Assembly: GCA_003254905.1 (NCBI GenBank) | Contig: QANU01014181.1 | Span: 242,683 to 306,682, forward strand | Direction: 5' to 3' | Origin: Nissolia schottii | Lineage: Eukaryota > Streptophyta > Magnoliopsida > Fabales > Fabaceae | DNA: 64,000 nt | Shown here: positions 10,268 to 22,777 of the stretch, piece after piece | Layout: each line of letters begins with the position of its first letter | Numbering within the stretch: the first letter of the stretch is position 1 | Notes under the pieces: model-generated | The model's input: the letters and a program-made list of their open reading frames with translations, nothing else | Databases searched by the model: none | Told to the model about the DNA's origin: nothing | Program-made: the position numbers and the translations under genes

Positions 10268-13200
10268 ATGTCTAGGAGAGATCTAGAGGGTGGTGGCGGT
10301 GGTGGTAGTGCAGCAAATAAGAACAACTACTCTGCTCCTCCTCCTGCATCATCAACCTATGCTTATGATCCAGAAACTAATTGGACATCATGGCTTGTTC
10401 CTTTGTTTGTGGTGGCCAATTGTGTGGTTTTCATTGTGGCTATGTACATCAACGATTGCCCCAAGAAGAATTCTGGGGTTCAAGGTGATTGTGTTGCCAC
10501 GTTCCTTGGCAGGTTCTCCTTCCAGCCTCTCAGAGAAAATCCATTGTTTGGCCCTTCTTCCTTAACGTATGCCTCACTGATTCTTTTCTCTAATTTTTCT
10601 TCAATAGTTCTAAATCAATATCTTTATTTTTCATTGTTTTCTGAGCTGGTTTTTTTTCTTGATTGTCAGTTCTTATTGATTTTGCTAGTCTTGGTTTTGC
10701 TTTTATGGTTTTGTTGGTGGAAATTCCTATTAATTTTGTTCTAGCTTATTAGTTGCTGCCATGGGAATTTGGTTCATTTAGTGAATTGGTGAATCAGGTG
10801 CCTCTTTTTTCCCTTATCTACATGCATGACTGGATTTGTTTGTGATGTGATGTCAAAGTTGTAGCAGAGTTCTCTGCATTGCTTGCTTGAGTTTTTTGGT
10901 CTTAACTTACGGGTCCTGGTAAATATTGGGTGAACTCACTGAAGTCAAATTTACAATTTTGATATAGATGCTCATACATAAATTGATTAAATCGGTGGAT
11001 TTGTAGTCTTTCACTGCTCAATCCTTTTTTCTGCTCTTGCTTTGCTGGTAAGAATTTAAAATCACCCTCGTGATTCCTTGTGCTATAGGATTTTTGATGC
11101 TTGATTTCATATTTGTTGTTAATTGAGAAAGATTGAATAATTGAACAAATAGTGAAAATAAATATTTGTTTTCCAGCCAGGAGGGTTGGTTTTCCAACCG
11201 TGTAAGTTCTTATTTAGTGAGAAATGTTAATTGTACTCATTTTGAATGGAATAATATCTTGACGCACGCCCTACGGTTGGTCCCGTTGAGATTTTGTTCA
11301 ATGGTGGATGAGATGTGAGGTGGCGCGGTATCTCATACAAAATGAGTACAGATAACATGACTCATATTTGTAGTGCTATACTAGTAATCATGTTGTCGAT
11401 GAGATTTTATTGATTTAGATTATTTTGTTTGCTTTTGAAGATTGACAAAAATGGGAGCACTTCAATGGGATAGTGTTGTGAACCATCATCAGGGATGGAG
11501 ACTCATCACTTGCATTTGGTTGCATGCTGGAATTATTCATTTGGCAGCAAACATGTTGAGTCTGGTCTTTATCGGTATTCGCCTTGAACAACAATTCGGG
11601 TTTGGTATGTTTCTTTTTTCCCTTTAGGCTATTTTACCATCATATTGTTGTTGATGAAATATACATACAAAAAAATTGAACTACTCTGTTAGTATAAATG
11701 GTTAATGGTTATACTCAGCTTTGTAATTTGCAATTGCATATTGGCAATTTGGCAGCGAGGATAGGAATCATCTACTTGTTGTCCGGTTTCGGTGGGAGTG
11801 TATTGTCTTCGCTATTTATTAGAAACAATATTTCTGTTGGTGCTTCTGGCGCTCTTTTCGGACTTCTTGGAGCAATGCTTTCCGAACTTATCACAAACTG
11901 GACTATTTACACCAACAAGGTGAGTGTATTGGTCCCTGTCCTATCTGTGCATTCTGCATTCTGCATTCTGAATGCTTAGGAGTTCCTTGATTTGAGAGGA
12001 AAAAGAAAAAAATTATCTTTGAAGTTTTGTCTCTTTTCAATCAATTAGATTTAAAGAACTTGTAATTCTAGGCTAATGCTGGCTTGTATATAGTATAGTT
12101 GGCTTAGCTATCATTTCTAACTCGCTTCTTTTTTCTGCATTTTGTAGGCAGCTGCGTTGCTCACACTTTTGGTTATTATTGTCATCAATCTCGCCATTGG
12201 CATTTTGCCACATGTCGATAACTTTGCTCATATTGGGGGATTTCTGACTGGATTCCTCCTTGGTTTTATTTTTCTTCCCCGTCCTCAATATGGGTGGTTA
12301 GAGCAACGGCGTCTTCCTTCCGGTGTTCGCTTCAAGTCAAAATACAAGGCTTACCAGTATGTTCTATGGATTGCCTCTCTTGTTCTGTTGATTGCTGGGT
12401 AAGCTCCTTTCTTAAATTCTTATCAGCAATATTGTTGTACAAGTTTTAAATTTGATCTTTACTCATGATCTATTGTTAGGAAATGCAAAGTTTGTTAGTT
12501 GTTGCTTAATCTATTCCCTATCAATCGACCTGTAAGGTAGTATTTGATAAGCATTATGGGACAGAAATATGGAGACATTGCAGATAGAAACATGTTTGGA
12601 GAACGAACTAAACACATAAAACTTAAAATTGTCTTTGTCTCGGCATAGCTTTTTAACTAATTTTTATACATCCAAAAAGGAATAATACAAGAAGCATGGC
12701 TCGAGATGGTTTTTAAGTTAATTTTTATATCTCCAAAATAGAGGGACGCAAAAGACGCATCTATGTTGTCCCTGTGTCGCCGTATTTTCATTCATAGGCC
12801 GCTTACCTACTTAATTTTGTCAATAGGTTTTGCTATGATTCTATAGTTTATCAATTGTCATTGATGATAAAATAACATAATTCATATCCTACTTTTAGCA
12901 TAATTATAACATGTGAAATACAATAGTTTCTATAACAGATTGAGAAGAATTAGAACCTAGAATTAGAATTGAAGAGGCAGATGCCATCATTGTGTTATTG
13001 TTGTTGTTTGTGAATCCAAAGAGTCTTGACTGCAAATTGGGAGAGAACAAAGAAGAGAAAGGAAGAGCTTTTACGCACTATTCCAATGCCAGACACAAAC
13101 TCTAAGCGTTTCACTTTTTATTCTTAATAGGACAGAATAAAAACTGACAAATGGGTAGTGGTACGGATTCTTTCAACTATTAGTTAATGATGAGCCTAAC

Positions 13201-13643
13201 TCACCTTCAGCTAGCTCAAACACATGATTTTTTTTTCATATTCAAAACAAGGTTATCTTTATGTAACCCAATAATAATATTAATAATAATGGTTACACAA
13301 TATTTTGGCAACTAGGTTAATCTGGACAAAATTATTAATTTATGCATGTCCACACAAATAAATATTCGAACAATTGATTCATGCGCTGCTATGTATGGTT
13401 ATCTATCTTAAGTGGATGTTCGAGTTGTACTTGCTTTTCGGATTTGGGTTCTTCATTGTCATCTAGAAAAGAAACATATCTTAAGTGTATGTTATCTCTA
13501 ATAATTGAATTCATTTGTTGGATTGCAGGTTGTTGATTGCCTTGGTGATGCTATTCCGGGGTGACAATGGGTATGACCATTGCCATTGGTGTCACTACCT
13601 AACGTGTGTTCCAACTTCTAAATGGAAATGCGGTGACAGTTAA
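10268..13643 (+). CDS. RBL2: Rhomboid-family intramembrane serine protease (RBL2-like)
   Basis: Five exons: 10268-10566, 11441-11604, 11756-11919, 12148-12398 and 13529-13643. All have GT-AG borders, and the phases sum to 993 nt (330 aa). The start is the ATG in [11 protein letters not shown]. Exon 1 gives a cytosolic Gly-rich head and TM1 ([15 protein letters not shown]). Exon 2 has [20 protein letters not shown], with the HxxxN oxyanion region. Exon 3 has the catalytic [12 protein letters not shown] serine. Exon 4 has HIGGFLTG with the catalytic His. The Cys/Trp-rich tail ([18 protein letters not shown]) is characteristic of the RBL1/RBL2 branch. Family members cleave transmembrane substrates, and RBL2-type proteins are placed in the Golgi. 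All active-site residues are present, so it is probably functional. Broken relatives lie at 19742-20512, 21311-21438 and 22265-22392. The RBL2 label rests on recalled similarity. Confidence 0.93.
12535..12795. mobile_element. MITE-like insertion in rhomboid intron 4
   Basis: This sequence contains GGGACAGAAATATGGAGACA and, near its other end, TTGTCCCTGTGTCGCC in inverted sense. The same 'GACAGA-ACA / TGTCTC' theme occurs at 40400-40575 and 50676-50900, which suggests one dispersed MITE family. The termini are not exact. Confidence 0.4.
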
Positions 13644-14369
13644 TGAAAAGGGCATTGAGATATTCCTGTTCTTATATGTATAGCTAATATACACCTCAAG
13701 AAAATGGTTTGTTTATTATTATTATTTTCTTTGCTAATTTCTTTCAGAGAGCCGTATAACATTTGTCTTAGTGGATTGTGCATACTTTATTTTTTCTATT
13801 TAAATATAAAGAAATTTATTTGTACATGAATTCATTTTCCAATTGTACTATTTGTCTTTACCATTTCCTTCTTCTTTCTGACTTAAATTTAATTTATCCC
13901 ATGCTGTGAAGCCCGATCAATTGCTCGACATGAATGATTGATGCTATAGACACTTGTATTATTCAATTTTCGCATACCTATGTCTATCATATCAGGAATC
14001 TGTATCCTCATTTTTCCTTAAGAACATGATCTTGCCCTACACAAATTGCTTTAATATAAAATTGGTGGACCCTATAGAGGTAATGATAGGTTCCGCACAA
14101 TAAGATTTGCCTCTCTCTTACATAAATGAGCATAATTATGATCTTAACGAAAAATGAAAGAGAATCAAGTCTTGAACAAATGGCTTTTGGACAAATTGTG
14201 TTGTTTAGATTACAAATCCAATTTGTTTTTCTCAATGTGTGCAAGGGATGTTTGGATTTGTTTATGCTTGGAATACCTAAGAATGTAAATGACAGTTGCT
14301 AAATTTCTTGGTGAACTAGTTGAAAAATTGGCTAACGCTGGAGGCAATGGATCATACAATGCATCACGA
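13644..14369. other. 3' flank of the rhomboid gene
   Basis: AT-rich. Nothing is recognised up to the start of LINE homology at about 14370. Confidence 0.5.
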
Positions 14370-16060
14370 CAACTTCAATGTCCATCTTATTAATGGCTCG
14401 CCTTCTATCCCCTGACCCATTATCCGCCTTCCTCTTTCTCTTGGTGGCTGAATCCTTTGATAGGTTAGCGTCTTTTGTGAACTTCTACGATAAAATAGAA
14501 GGTATCAGGGTAAGACAAAACAAAATTGAACTCACTCATTTACAATTTGAGGACGATACTTTGATATTTGTTCCGGCAAACACAACCTATTTGAGGAACT
14601 ATAAGCACCTGATGACTTGCTTTTCAATCATGTCAAGACTACATATAAACTTTAGCAAATCAGCTCTTATTGTGGTCGGAAGCGAGAAGAACTGGGTTGA
14701 GGAAGCAAGGAATATCCTGCAATGTTCAGTTGTACAACTAAAAATCGCTTACCTTGGAATTCCACTAAGAGCAAACCCAAGGAAAGTGGAAACATGGAAG
14801 CCAGTGGTGGAAAAAGTTGAGAATAGACTATCCCTTTGGAAGGCTAACCTACTTTCAAGAGTGGGAAGGTTAACCTTAATCAAGGCAGTATTAAATAGCC
14901 TTCCACTTTGAGCATCTTCAAGATCCCCAATTCATTGGTCGCAAGAATTATTATTAGCTTACAAGAAAAGGAATCTTGTTGATCTCTTGGGAAGTCATCC
15001 AAAGGCCCAAAGACATGGGGGGACTGGAGGTGGACAATATCATTGTCCAGAATGCGACCTTGCTATTCAAATGGTGGTGGCATTCTTCAGATGGATCAAT
15101 CCCACTTTGGAAAAAGATACTCAGCTAAACCCAATCATGGAATATGGCCAACCCTTACAAACACATGGGCCTCCTAGCCTTTGGAGGCAATTGTCAAACA
15201 TGGACAGTTTTAGGGAGGAAATAAAAAATAATGATTCTCTGGGCTGAGAAATTAAGTGGGCAATGACTCTCTCACTACATTTTGGAAGGAGAGCTGGGTG
15301 GGCGACCACACATTAAAGGAGCGCTTCCCAAGACTATCTCACTATCGCTTCAACAACATAGCAAAATTTCAGAAATTGGTGGATGAGTTCTCGACAGGTG
15401 GACCTGGAGATTGGAATGGAGAAGGAGGTTGTTTGCATGGGAAGAGCAACTGTTAGCCCATAAATATACTTCTAGCTATTAACCAACACGTATTCATCAA
15501 GCGAGTGAGCGACGAGTGTGTGTGGCACTACAACTCTTCTAGTAAATTTTCTGTTTTTTTTTCTTTGTAGGTATTCAAGGCGAAGGTCGGTGACTATAGC
15601 AAATGGTGCCATGGAAGTAAGGCATGGAAAGACCTTGCTCCTCCAAAGACGGAGTTGCTGATGTGGTTCGTCCACCAAAAGCGCCTTAACGCAAAATCCC
15701 GTCTCTGAAGACTAAACTGCTTGCCCAATAATGACATCTTATGCACTTTTTTCACACACGAAGAGAAAACAATGGAGCACCTCTTCTTTTACTACCTGAT
15801 ATCCAATGGTCTGTGGTCCTTTTACACCAAATGGTGGAACATATCATGGTCCCTTCAAAAGGACTTGGTTCAATTTTATGACGCCTGGCTCAAGACACAA
15901 TTCAAAAATTTTGACAGGAAACTATGGATATCTTTATGACCATCTGGTGGATTAGAAATAAGATGATATCTGACAGCTTCAAACCAAATTTCGAAGTTGA
16001 ATCCAACTCTATACTTCTGGATCAAGGCATGGTGTGACAAAATGCCCTTTGATTTGGAAT
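14370..16060 (+). mobile_element. 5'-truncated, decayed L1-type LINE (reverse transcriptase and C-terminal region)
   Basis: A frame at 14378-14911 reads DPLSAFLFLLVAESFDRL, LTHLQFEDDTLIF and LHINFSKSALIVVG, then YLGIPLRANPRKVETWKPVV, WKANLLSRVGRLTLIKAVLN. This is the second half of a plant LINE reverse transcriptase. The catalytic box expected as F/YADD is FEDD. After several stops and frame changes the region 14912-15940 continues with zf-RVT-like pieces (LWRQLSNMDSF, DSLTTFWKESWVGDHTLKER, WCHGSKAWKDLAPPKTELLM, MEHLFFYYL). The 5' part (endonuclease and start of RT) is absent, as is usual for LINE insertions. It is non-functional. Confidence 0.88.
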
Positions 16061-16460
16061 TTTTTATTACAAACCTATCACAGGTTCGAGCTTGGACAGG
16101 GTAATAGGACCATCCAGTTCATCCATGATGCTAATTTTTCTTCTGCTAGCCTACCATGCTTTTGTGGGAGAACTTGGGTTTATACTGTCATGCAAAAGGA
16201 ATACTCGCTACAGGTCATAGCTGGGTGTTTTAGAATAATGCAGCAGATCAGTTGCTATCATTATGATAGAATTTCATTGAAGCCTTTGATTTCTCATATT
16301 CGGTTTTATGCTACTGCCTTGGGTCCCTGTTTACAGTGGCTCTGTTGCATATGCATATGTTTTGTATTTATGTTTGCTTTTCTGTTGCCACACCAATCCA
16401 TGATGCTGGTTGGCTTGTTTTGTTTGTTATTTTTCTGGATGATTTGAGCCCACTTAAACC
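16061..16460 (+). other. Probable LINE 3' tail
   Basis: T/G-rich sequence that continues the LINE and ends with ATAAAAAAAGG at about 16462. A short 3' UTR plus weak poly(A) is likely, but no terminal duplication was resolved. Confidence 0.35.
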
Positions 16461-16464
16461 ATAA

Positions 16465-16617
16465 AAAAAGGACTTAAATATGTTTTGAGTTTTAAAAAAT
16501 AATAATTGAGATTTGGTTTAAGTTTTTGATTCTTTTTTCTCCCAAAAATTTAAGAAATATTGAATTCTAGCTGTTGTCATTAGTGAGGTTTTATAATTTT
16601 ATTCATTGTCGTTGTAG
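16465..16617. repeat. Partial extra copy of the inner palindrome arm
   Basis: Blocks such as TTGAGATTTGGTTTAAG and CATTAGTGAGGTTTTATAAT match 23140-23240 in the same orientation. The match stops exactly where homology to the methyltransferase exon begins (16618). Confidence 0.6.
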
Positions 16618-16843
16618 ATGTGAATTGGAAGGCATTCTGCTAGAAATGGATAGGATTCTTAGACCTGAAGGAAGTGTGATAATCAGAGATGATGTTGATA
16701 TCTTGGTAAAAGTGAAGAGTATAATCAATGGCTTGGACTGGGACAGTCAAATTGTTGACCATGAAGATGGGCCTCTTGAAACGGAGAAAATTTTATTTGC
16801 TGTGAAGAGTCATTGGACTGCCCCTGCCAATAATAATAGTTAA
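16618..16843 (+). pseudogene. Inverted duplicate of the last exon of the PMT-type methyltransferase
   Basis: Starting right after an AG at 16616-16617, it reads [20 protein letters not shown], then [15 protein letters not shown] and ends WTAPANNNS with a TAA. It is the same length as exon 6 of the intact gene (28097-28322, opposite strand) and differs from it by only a few residues (N/V, ETEK/EREK, SHW/NYW). The reading frame is open. The other five exons are absent, so it cannot make the enzyme. It marks the outer edge of a large inverted duplication. Confidence 0.9.
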
Positions 16844-18259
16844 CGGAAATACTTTACTTCTTTTTTATAGTGTCTCTCTTTTCATGCTTCTTACTAGTTT
16901 TCTTTTATCTTTTCTATTTTAGTTAAGTTGTTATTCTTTTGGATTCTTTACTTTTCTTAATTTTTCTTTTGAGGGCATGAGCAAGTAAACAAAAATTAAA
17001 TGTCAATTCAGTTCAATAACAGTGCATAACACCGAATACAAGGCTAAACCATTGTCAATGTTTTGCTGAAGAAATCAAGGGTTAATAAAGCATTTATTCA
17101 TTAATAAACGAAAAAGTAATGCTAGATCCGCAAATCTTTTGAACCATAACTTTTTATAAGTTTCTTGTTCATTAGTTTGTTTGTTTTTTTTTAATAACAA
17201 AAATAGTAACTTTTTAAAGTGACTTTTATAAAAGTTCATCCATTTTATGGAACAACTGCAAAAGGTACGCATACAAAGGTAGTGTAGTTAAAGATAAAAT
17301 ATGTTTAATATAACTACATTCCCTTTGAGGAGTTATATTCAATTATGTTATTTAATGAAAATTAAGTGATTTTATTAGTGAATTTTACACAATAAAATTT
17401 TATTCCTTTTTCCTCCTCCAAGGGGTGTTTTTAGATCATTACTCCCAAGTGGATTTAATAAATGGTTTGTTTTGAAAGCAAAATGGGTGCCTGGAGATCT
17501 AGATCAAATGATTTTAGTCATATTTTTTGAATGAACCCACTCATTTGATGAACTCAATGAAGAGTTAAGTCGTGTAATTTTAAATGAAGTGACGCACCTT
17601 GAGTCAATTTATTGGGTTGTCAGATGAGTCGAGTGGGTCAACAAATGATCGTTGTATTCTTTTTATAAAAATTTTTACTATTATTTTCAGGTTTTGGATT
17701 TTGTTTCATTATTTATTTATTTATTTATTTGCATTTGAGAGTTTCTTTTTTATTTTTTAATTGGTGGGAGGCTTTAACTGATTTGGGTAGAATTTCTTTT
17801 ATTTTTGTCAGGGAGGGGAGCATTAGACTAAATTGGATAACATTAGGTTAAAAAAAAAAAAAGCCTTCGTCGAATAGTCGAGTGATTCGATTTCAAAATT
17901 CAATAAACCATCATCCAACCAACAAAATATTGAGTCGAGCGAGTTCTAACTTAAGTCTTGATCAACTTCGAGTAGAGCCGAGTGGACCAACTTCAAGTAG
18001 GACGAGTTTCACAGATTGAATGGGTTGGCTCACTGATGTACACCCTTATACGTACGTGTGGGTGTACCTGAAAGGAATATTGGACCCAATTTATCAAACA
18101 CAATGTTAGGCCCCTCAATGTTTTTAACTTATTGGACTAGTACATTTTAAGAGTTCAGTACATGAAAATTTGGAATAGTTCCGTGCTATGCAAAGTGGTT
18201 CCTGTGGGGCTACCCCCATATAGATAATTAACTCCATATTATTTATATAGTCATAAATG
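16618..18259 (+). repeat. Left arm of outer inverted repeat
   Basis: This stretch is the reverse complement of 26692-28322 with point differences and small indels. It includes the methyltransferase exon, its 3' flank, a CACGTACGTATAAGGG-type block and the GGGGCTA-CCCC hairpin near 18210. Homology ends at TCATAAATG (18251-18259). The arms are about 1.63-1.64 kb and lie about 8.4 kb apart. Confidence 0.88.
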
Positions 18260-18276
18260 CAGCATACATGTTAACA

Positions 18277-18825
18277 TGGTATCAGTTGAAGATCGATGAG
18301 CTTCCGCTCCTATTTTCTCTCGAATTTTCTTGTGGAATCCATGGCTCTTGGTGCTGATTCACTCTGCAGTTAATGTGATCGTGCTGTTGCTGGTGCTGAA
18401 TTCTTCAGTTGCTGTTGCTGGTATTTTTCTTCAGATCTGGTGCTGTTCCATTGCAATTCAGTGTGTTACTGCTGCAAATTGCGTTCCATCATGGATCCAT
18501 ATGCCCTGTCCTCTGCAGATCACCCTGGTTTGCTTCTTGTTTCTCAGCCCTTGACTGAAGAAAATCATTTTTCTTGGGTTAGATCAATGAGATTGGCTCT
18601 TAATGCTAAAAGAAAGTTAGGTTTTGTGGATGGATCTATTCCAAAACCTGAAGATCCTACACTTGCTGAGTCTTGGCAGTGTGTGAGTGACATTGTGAGT
18701 TCTTGGATTCTTAATTCCTTGTCTAAGGACATTGCTGCTAGTGTAATTTTCCATAGCAATGCTTTTGATATGTGGAATGACCTGAAAGAAAGGTTTCAAC
18801 ATACACACCCTTTTCAAACTGAGGG
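18277..18825 (+). mobile_element. Copia retrotransposon fragment: primer site and gag N-terminus
   Basis: TGGTATCAG at 18277-18285 is the canonical initiator-tRNA primer site, preceded by CA as at an LTR end. The LTR itself is missing. The gag reading from ATG 18491 has MDPYALSSADHPG, then ENHFSWVRSMRLALNAKRKL, GFVDGSIPKPEDP and FDMWNDLKERF. After F a +1 shift restores the family's 'LFKLR' block up to about 18822. The fragment stops at 18825, where the inner palindrome arm begins, and is not functional. Confidence 0.85.
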
Positions 18826-19622
18826 TCTCATGATAAAAAAAAATGATGACGGGCACATTAAATTTTTTTAATAAATATTTATAGTTTCCTTGTCCAACAC
18901 GCTGCTAGTTTTAACATGGGCAAGGTGTCTCTATGAATCAAAACAAGGGAAAGGAAGTACTTGATTGACTAATTTTTACTGAGTTTAAATATTTTGGGTC
19001 TTTGTCATTTTATTATTTTTAGTTTAAGCTTTTAAATAAATGATTTAAATATATAAAAAATTACATAATTTCAATATTTGACCGTAGTAAAACTCTATTA
19101 ATTACTAACATAGTTAACTGGACATTAAATCAACAATAACAATTTTATAGACGATAATGAATAAAATTATAAAACCTCGCCAATGAATATAATTAGGATT
19201 AGATATTTCTTATATGTTTGGAAAGAAAAAAAAAAATCAAAAACTTAAACCAAATCTCAGTTTTTTTAAAAAATTAAAAACATAATTAAGTCTTCTGGTT
19301 TCTATACATCTATACATACTTTCCATAAAGAACAGTTAATGGGTGGACATGATGATTGTCTATTATAATTAGATCGTGTATATTTAGTTATTTAGTGGGT
19401 CACTTAAGTGGTACTGTTTTTTATTACCCATTTAAATGGTTTATTGTTACCCTTTAACTTTGATACAATTTAAGGTGGTCTTCGGGAATTTGAAAAATCA
19501 AGTTTTCATGATACAAAATAAAACTAGTTATCTTAAATAATATAAAAGAAAAATAATTTGTAAATAAATTGTTTTGTTCAAAGCAATTTAAATTAGTTTA
19601 GCCAGTTTTTTTGAATTGTTGC
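18826..19622 (+). repeat. Left arm of inner inverted repeat
   Basis: Reverse complement of 22778-23567 over about 0.8 kb, starting TCTCATGATAAAA and ending at GAATTGTTGC. The sequence is AT-rich and non-coding. Together the arms behave as long terminal inverted repeats around a 3.15-kb core that carries rhomboid exon copies, as in a Pack-MULE. No matching 9-bp target duplication was found at 18826 and 23567. Confidence 0.88.
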
Positions 19623-19649
19623 AGGTTATTATTATTTTTATTATTATTT

Positions 19650-19688
<39 letters not shown>

Positions 19689-19741
19689 GACAGTTGCACT
19701 ACAAATGCTCATTCGGTGATCACTACCCATCCTGCTTTGGA

Positions 19742-20512
19742 ATGGCGCCGTGGGCCACTATGACAGTAATCATCCTCAATGCCATTTTCTTCCTTGCAAT
19801 GATGAAACACAATTCCATGAGATTCCAACCCAGAGAAGAAAACCCATATTAGGCCCCTCCATTACCACGTAAGTCTCTCATTTTTCATTTCTATTCTTCT
19901 ACCATGAATTCTTGATCAAACTTTGGAATGTCATAGTTGTCTTTAATCTCCCATTTCCCAAGTAAAACTCTCTTTGATAGTTGTTTGAGGGGCCAAGCGA
20001 TCTTGCCATATCCCTTAATGCACCTTCGATAATAACCTATGAGACCCAAGAATCCCCAAGACTCTCCAAGTCTTTAAGAATGGGCCAGGAAGATGGGAAC
20101 ATTACAGGTTTTAAACCCACGGGCATATGCTTGAGAAAATGTCTTTATCTATCATACCACTAGTCAATATAATAGTAAGAGGGAAAAGAGAGCCAAGAGA
20201 GTTCAACTTGTACATTTTCAGAAATCAAGCGTATTCAGTTATTTTTTTAAAATTTAAATTTATGGATTATTTACTCTTGTAATTTGTATATATTTCATAC
20301 TGTTGATGTTTTAGTATAGACTAATTTGAATTTCGCTACATTTTGTAGATTGATCAGTATGGGAGGACTGACAAGGACTAAGGTCCACGATGATCATCAT
20401 GTCTGGAGACTTGTCTCCAGCATCTTTCTACATGTGGGCCTCATCCACATTATAGCCAACACCCTGTTGCTGTTAGACACCGGATTAGAGTTTGAGAGAC
20501 GGTTTGGCAAAT
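19742..20512 (+). pseudogene. Broken rhomboid-like gene, exons 1 and 2 only
   Basis: Exon-1-like segment 19742-19868 reads MAPWATMTVIILNAIFFLAM, then RFQPREENPY and a stop. It ends at a normal donor (CAC|GTAAGT) and is one base shorter than its relatives, which explains the stop after NPY. Exon-2-like segment 20349-20512, after a TTGTAG acceptor, reads MGGLTRTKVHDDHHVWRLVS, then SIFLHVGLIHIIANTLLLLD and LEFERRFG, matching exon 2 of the gene at 10268. The serine and histidine exons are absent. It derives from a different paralogue than the local RBL2-like gene. Confidence 0.88.
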
Positions 20513-21310
20513 GCGTGTGTGTATATATATACACACATATATGTTTTTTTTTTACTCCTAATTTTGTCTTCACCACTTTAACTAACTTTTTGTTTTCTGT
20601 TTCTTAACATAATAATAAGAATAAAAATAATAATAAGAATCTTCTAAAGTGAATCTCCCACTTTAAAAGATCTCTCTTCAAAAAGATGATATTATATTTG
20701 TTCTATTAAATATCTTTTTTTTAATTGTATTTAAACAGTTTTTTTAAGGGCTCTTTTTAATGGTTTAATTTTCCTTAAAACGCTTTTTCGGTGAAAAAAG
20801 ATGACTAAATGTGTGGGTTCTACGAAATCATTTTAGTCGATGAAAATGTAAGTCAGTATCAATTTGGTCATTGAAATTCAAAGTTGACTTGTTTAATCAT
20901 TAAAATTAGAAGCTGTAAATCAAATTAGTTATTATTTAGTTTCAAGTTTGTGTACTCCAAACCTAAATTTAGAAAACTAAAATTGACTTTAAACAGGACT
21001 CGTGTTTGTTGGAAAAAACATAATAAGTAACCCAAACTTACACACTTTCAAGATAAAATGACCACTTTTCCATATTTAACCCAAGCTGAAAGAGCCACTA
21101 AATTAAAAAAAAATTATAATAGCCTTCCATCCCTTTGTGAACCAAAATAATAATAATAAAAACCCTCCAAAAAACAAAGTCGAACAAAACAAAACTCACA
21201 CACGAAACACACAAAAATCACAACATAAGAAGTGCTAGAAAAAAGGGAGCCCTCAAGCCCTCCTTCGTTGTAGGAATGACATTAAAGAGATGAAAATAAG
21301 AGGAACTTAT

Positions 21311-21438
21311 GTTGTAAGGGAAGGACCGTAGTACGGGTTTTTCTCTATTGGTTGGAAGCTCGTGGAGTTGAGTATCATCGTTGCTACGAAGACAATGGCG
21401 TTAAGAATCACCACTGTCATCGTGGCCTGTGGCGCCAT
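21311..21438 (-). pseudogene. Antisense rhomboid exon-1 copy in tandem unit 1
   Basis: On the minus strand from ATG at 21438 it reads MAPQATMTVVILNAIVFVAT, then STSFQPIEKNPYYGPSLTT. That is a full, open exon-1 equivalent with the 'FQP-E-NP-YGP-S-T' motif of plant rhomboids. The donor is mutated from GTAAGT to ATAAGT. No further exons follow. It points opposite to the copy at 19742. Confidence 0.85.
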
Positions 21439-22264
21439 TGCAGATATTCAATGTTCAGAGAGTACAGAGAGTACAGCAGAATGGTTATTCACTGAATTAG
21501 CATTTGTACTAATAGGTTCAATTGTTTTAATTTGATATATATATATATATATATATATATTTGCAAAATAATAATAAAAATAATAATAAGAATCTTCTAA
21601 AGTGAATCTCACACTTTAGAAGATCTCTCTTCAAAAAGATGATATTATAATTTGTTCTATTAAATATCTTTTATTCAGTTGTATTTAAACCGTTTTTTAA
21701 GGGCTCTTTTTAATGGTTTAATTTTCCTTAAAACGCTTTTTCGGTGAAAAAAGATGACTAAATGTGTGGGTTCTACGAAATCATTTTAGTCGATGAAAAT
21801 GTAAGTCAGTATCAATTTGGTCATTGAAATTCAAAGTTAACTTGTTTAATCATTAAAATTGGAAGCTGTAAATCAAATTAGTTCTTATTTAGTTTCAAGT
21901 TTGTGTACTCCAAACCTAAATTTAGAAAACTAAAAATGACTTTAAACAGGACTCGTGTTTGTTGGAAAAAACATAATAAGTAACCCAAACTCACACACTT
22001 TCAAGATAAAATGACCATTTTTCCATATTTAACCAAGCTGAAAGAATCACTAAATTAAAAAAAAAATTATAATAGCCTTCCGCCCCTTTGTGAACCAAAA
22101 TAATAATAATAAATACCCTCCGAAAAACAAAGTCGAACAAAACAAAAACCACACACAAAACACACAAAAATCACAATATAAAAAGTGCTAGAAAAAAGGG
22201 GAGCCCTCAAGCCCTCCTTCGTTGTAGGAATGACATTAAAGAGATGAAAATGGGAGGAACTTAT

Positions 22265-22392
22265 GTCGTAAGTGAAGGCCCATAGTACGGGTTTTACTCT
22301 ATTGGTTGGAAGCTCGTGGAGTTGAGTATCATCGTTGCTACGAAGGCAGTGGCGTTAAGGATCATCACTGTGATTGTGGATCGTGGCGCCAT
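22265..22392 (-). pseudogene. Antisense rhomboid exon-1 copy in tandem unit 2
   Basis: On the minus strand from ATG at 22392 it reads MAPRSTITVMILNATAFVAT, then STSFQPIE followed by TAA, where copy 1 has lysine. It carries the same GT-to-AT donor change as copy 1, so that lesion predates the tandem duplication. Confidence 0.85.
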
Positions 22393-22777
22393 TGCAGATA
22401 TTCAATGTTCAGAGAGTACAGTAGAATGGGTATTCACTAAATTAGCATTTGTACTAATAGGTGTAACTGTTTTAATTTGATATATATATATATTTGCAAA
22501 ATAATAATAAAAATAATAATAAGAATCTTCTAAAGTGAATCTCCCACTTTAGAAGATCTCTTTCAAAAAGATGATATTATAATTTGTTCTATTAAATATC
22601 TTTTTTTCAATTGTATTTAAACAGTTTTTTTAAGGGCTCTTTTTAATGGTTTAATTTTCCTTAAAACGCTTTTTCGGTGAAAAAAGATGACTAAATGTAG
22701 TTCTACAAAAATTAATTCAAAATTATTTTTCATCGATTTTAGATTTTTTTTTTTCTACTACCTACCTTATCTTCCTT

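Larger units (their letters stand above)
20606..22700. repeat. Tandem repeat, about 2.2 copies of a ~0.94-kb unit
   Basis: The landmark CTTCTAAAGTGAATCTC occurs at 20641, 21594 and 22527, giving periods of 953 and 933. Copies start near 20606, 21564 and 22499, and the last is cut after about 200 bp. Each unit has a (TA)n tract at its junction (21535-21560, 22482-22494). Each full unit carries a rhomboid exon-1 copy on the minus strand. Copies 1 and 2 are highly similar. Confidence 0.92.
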
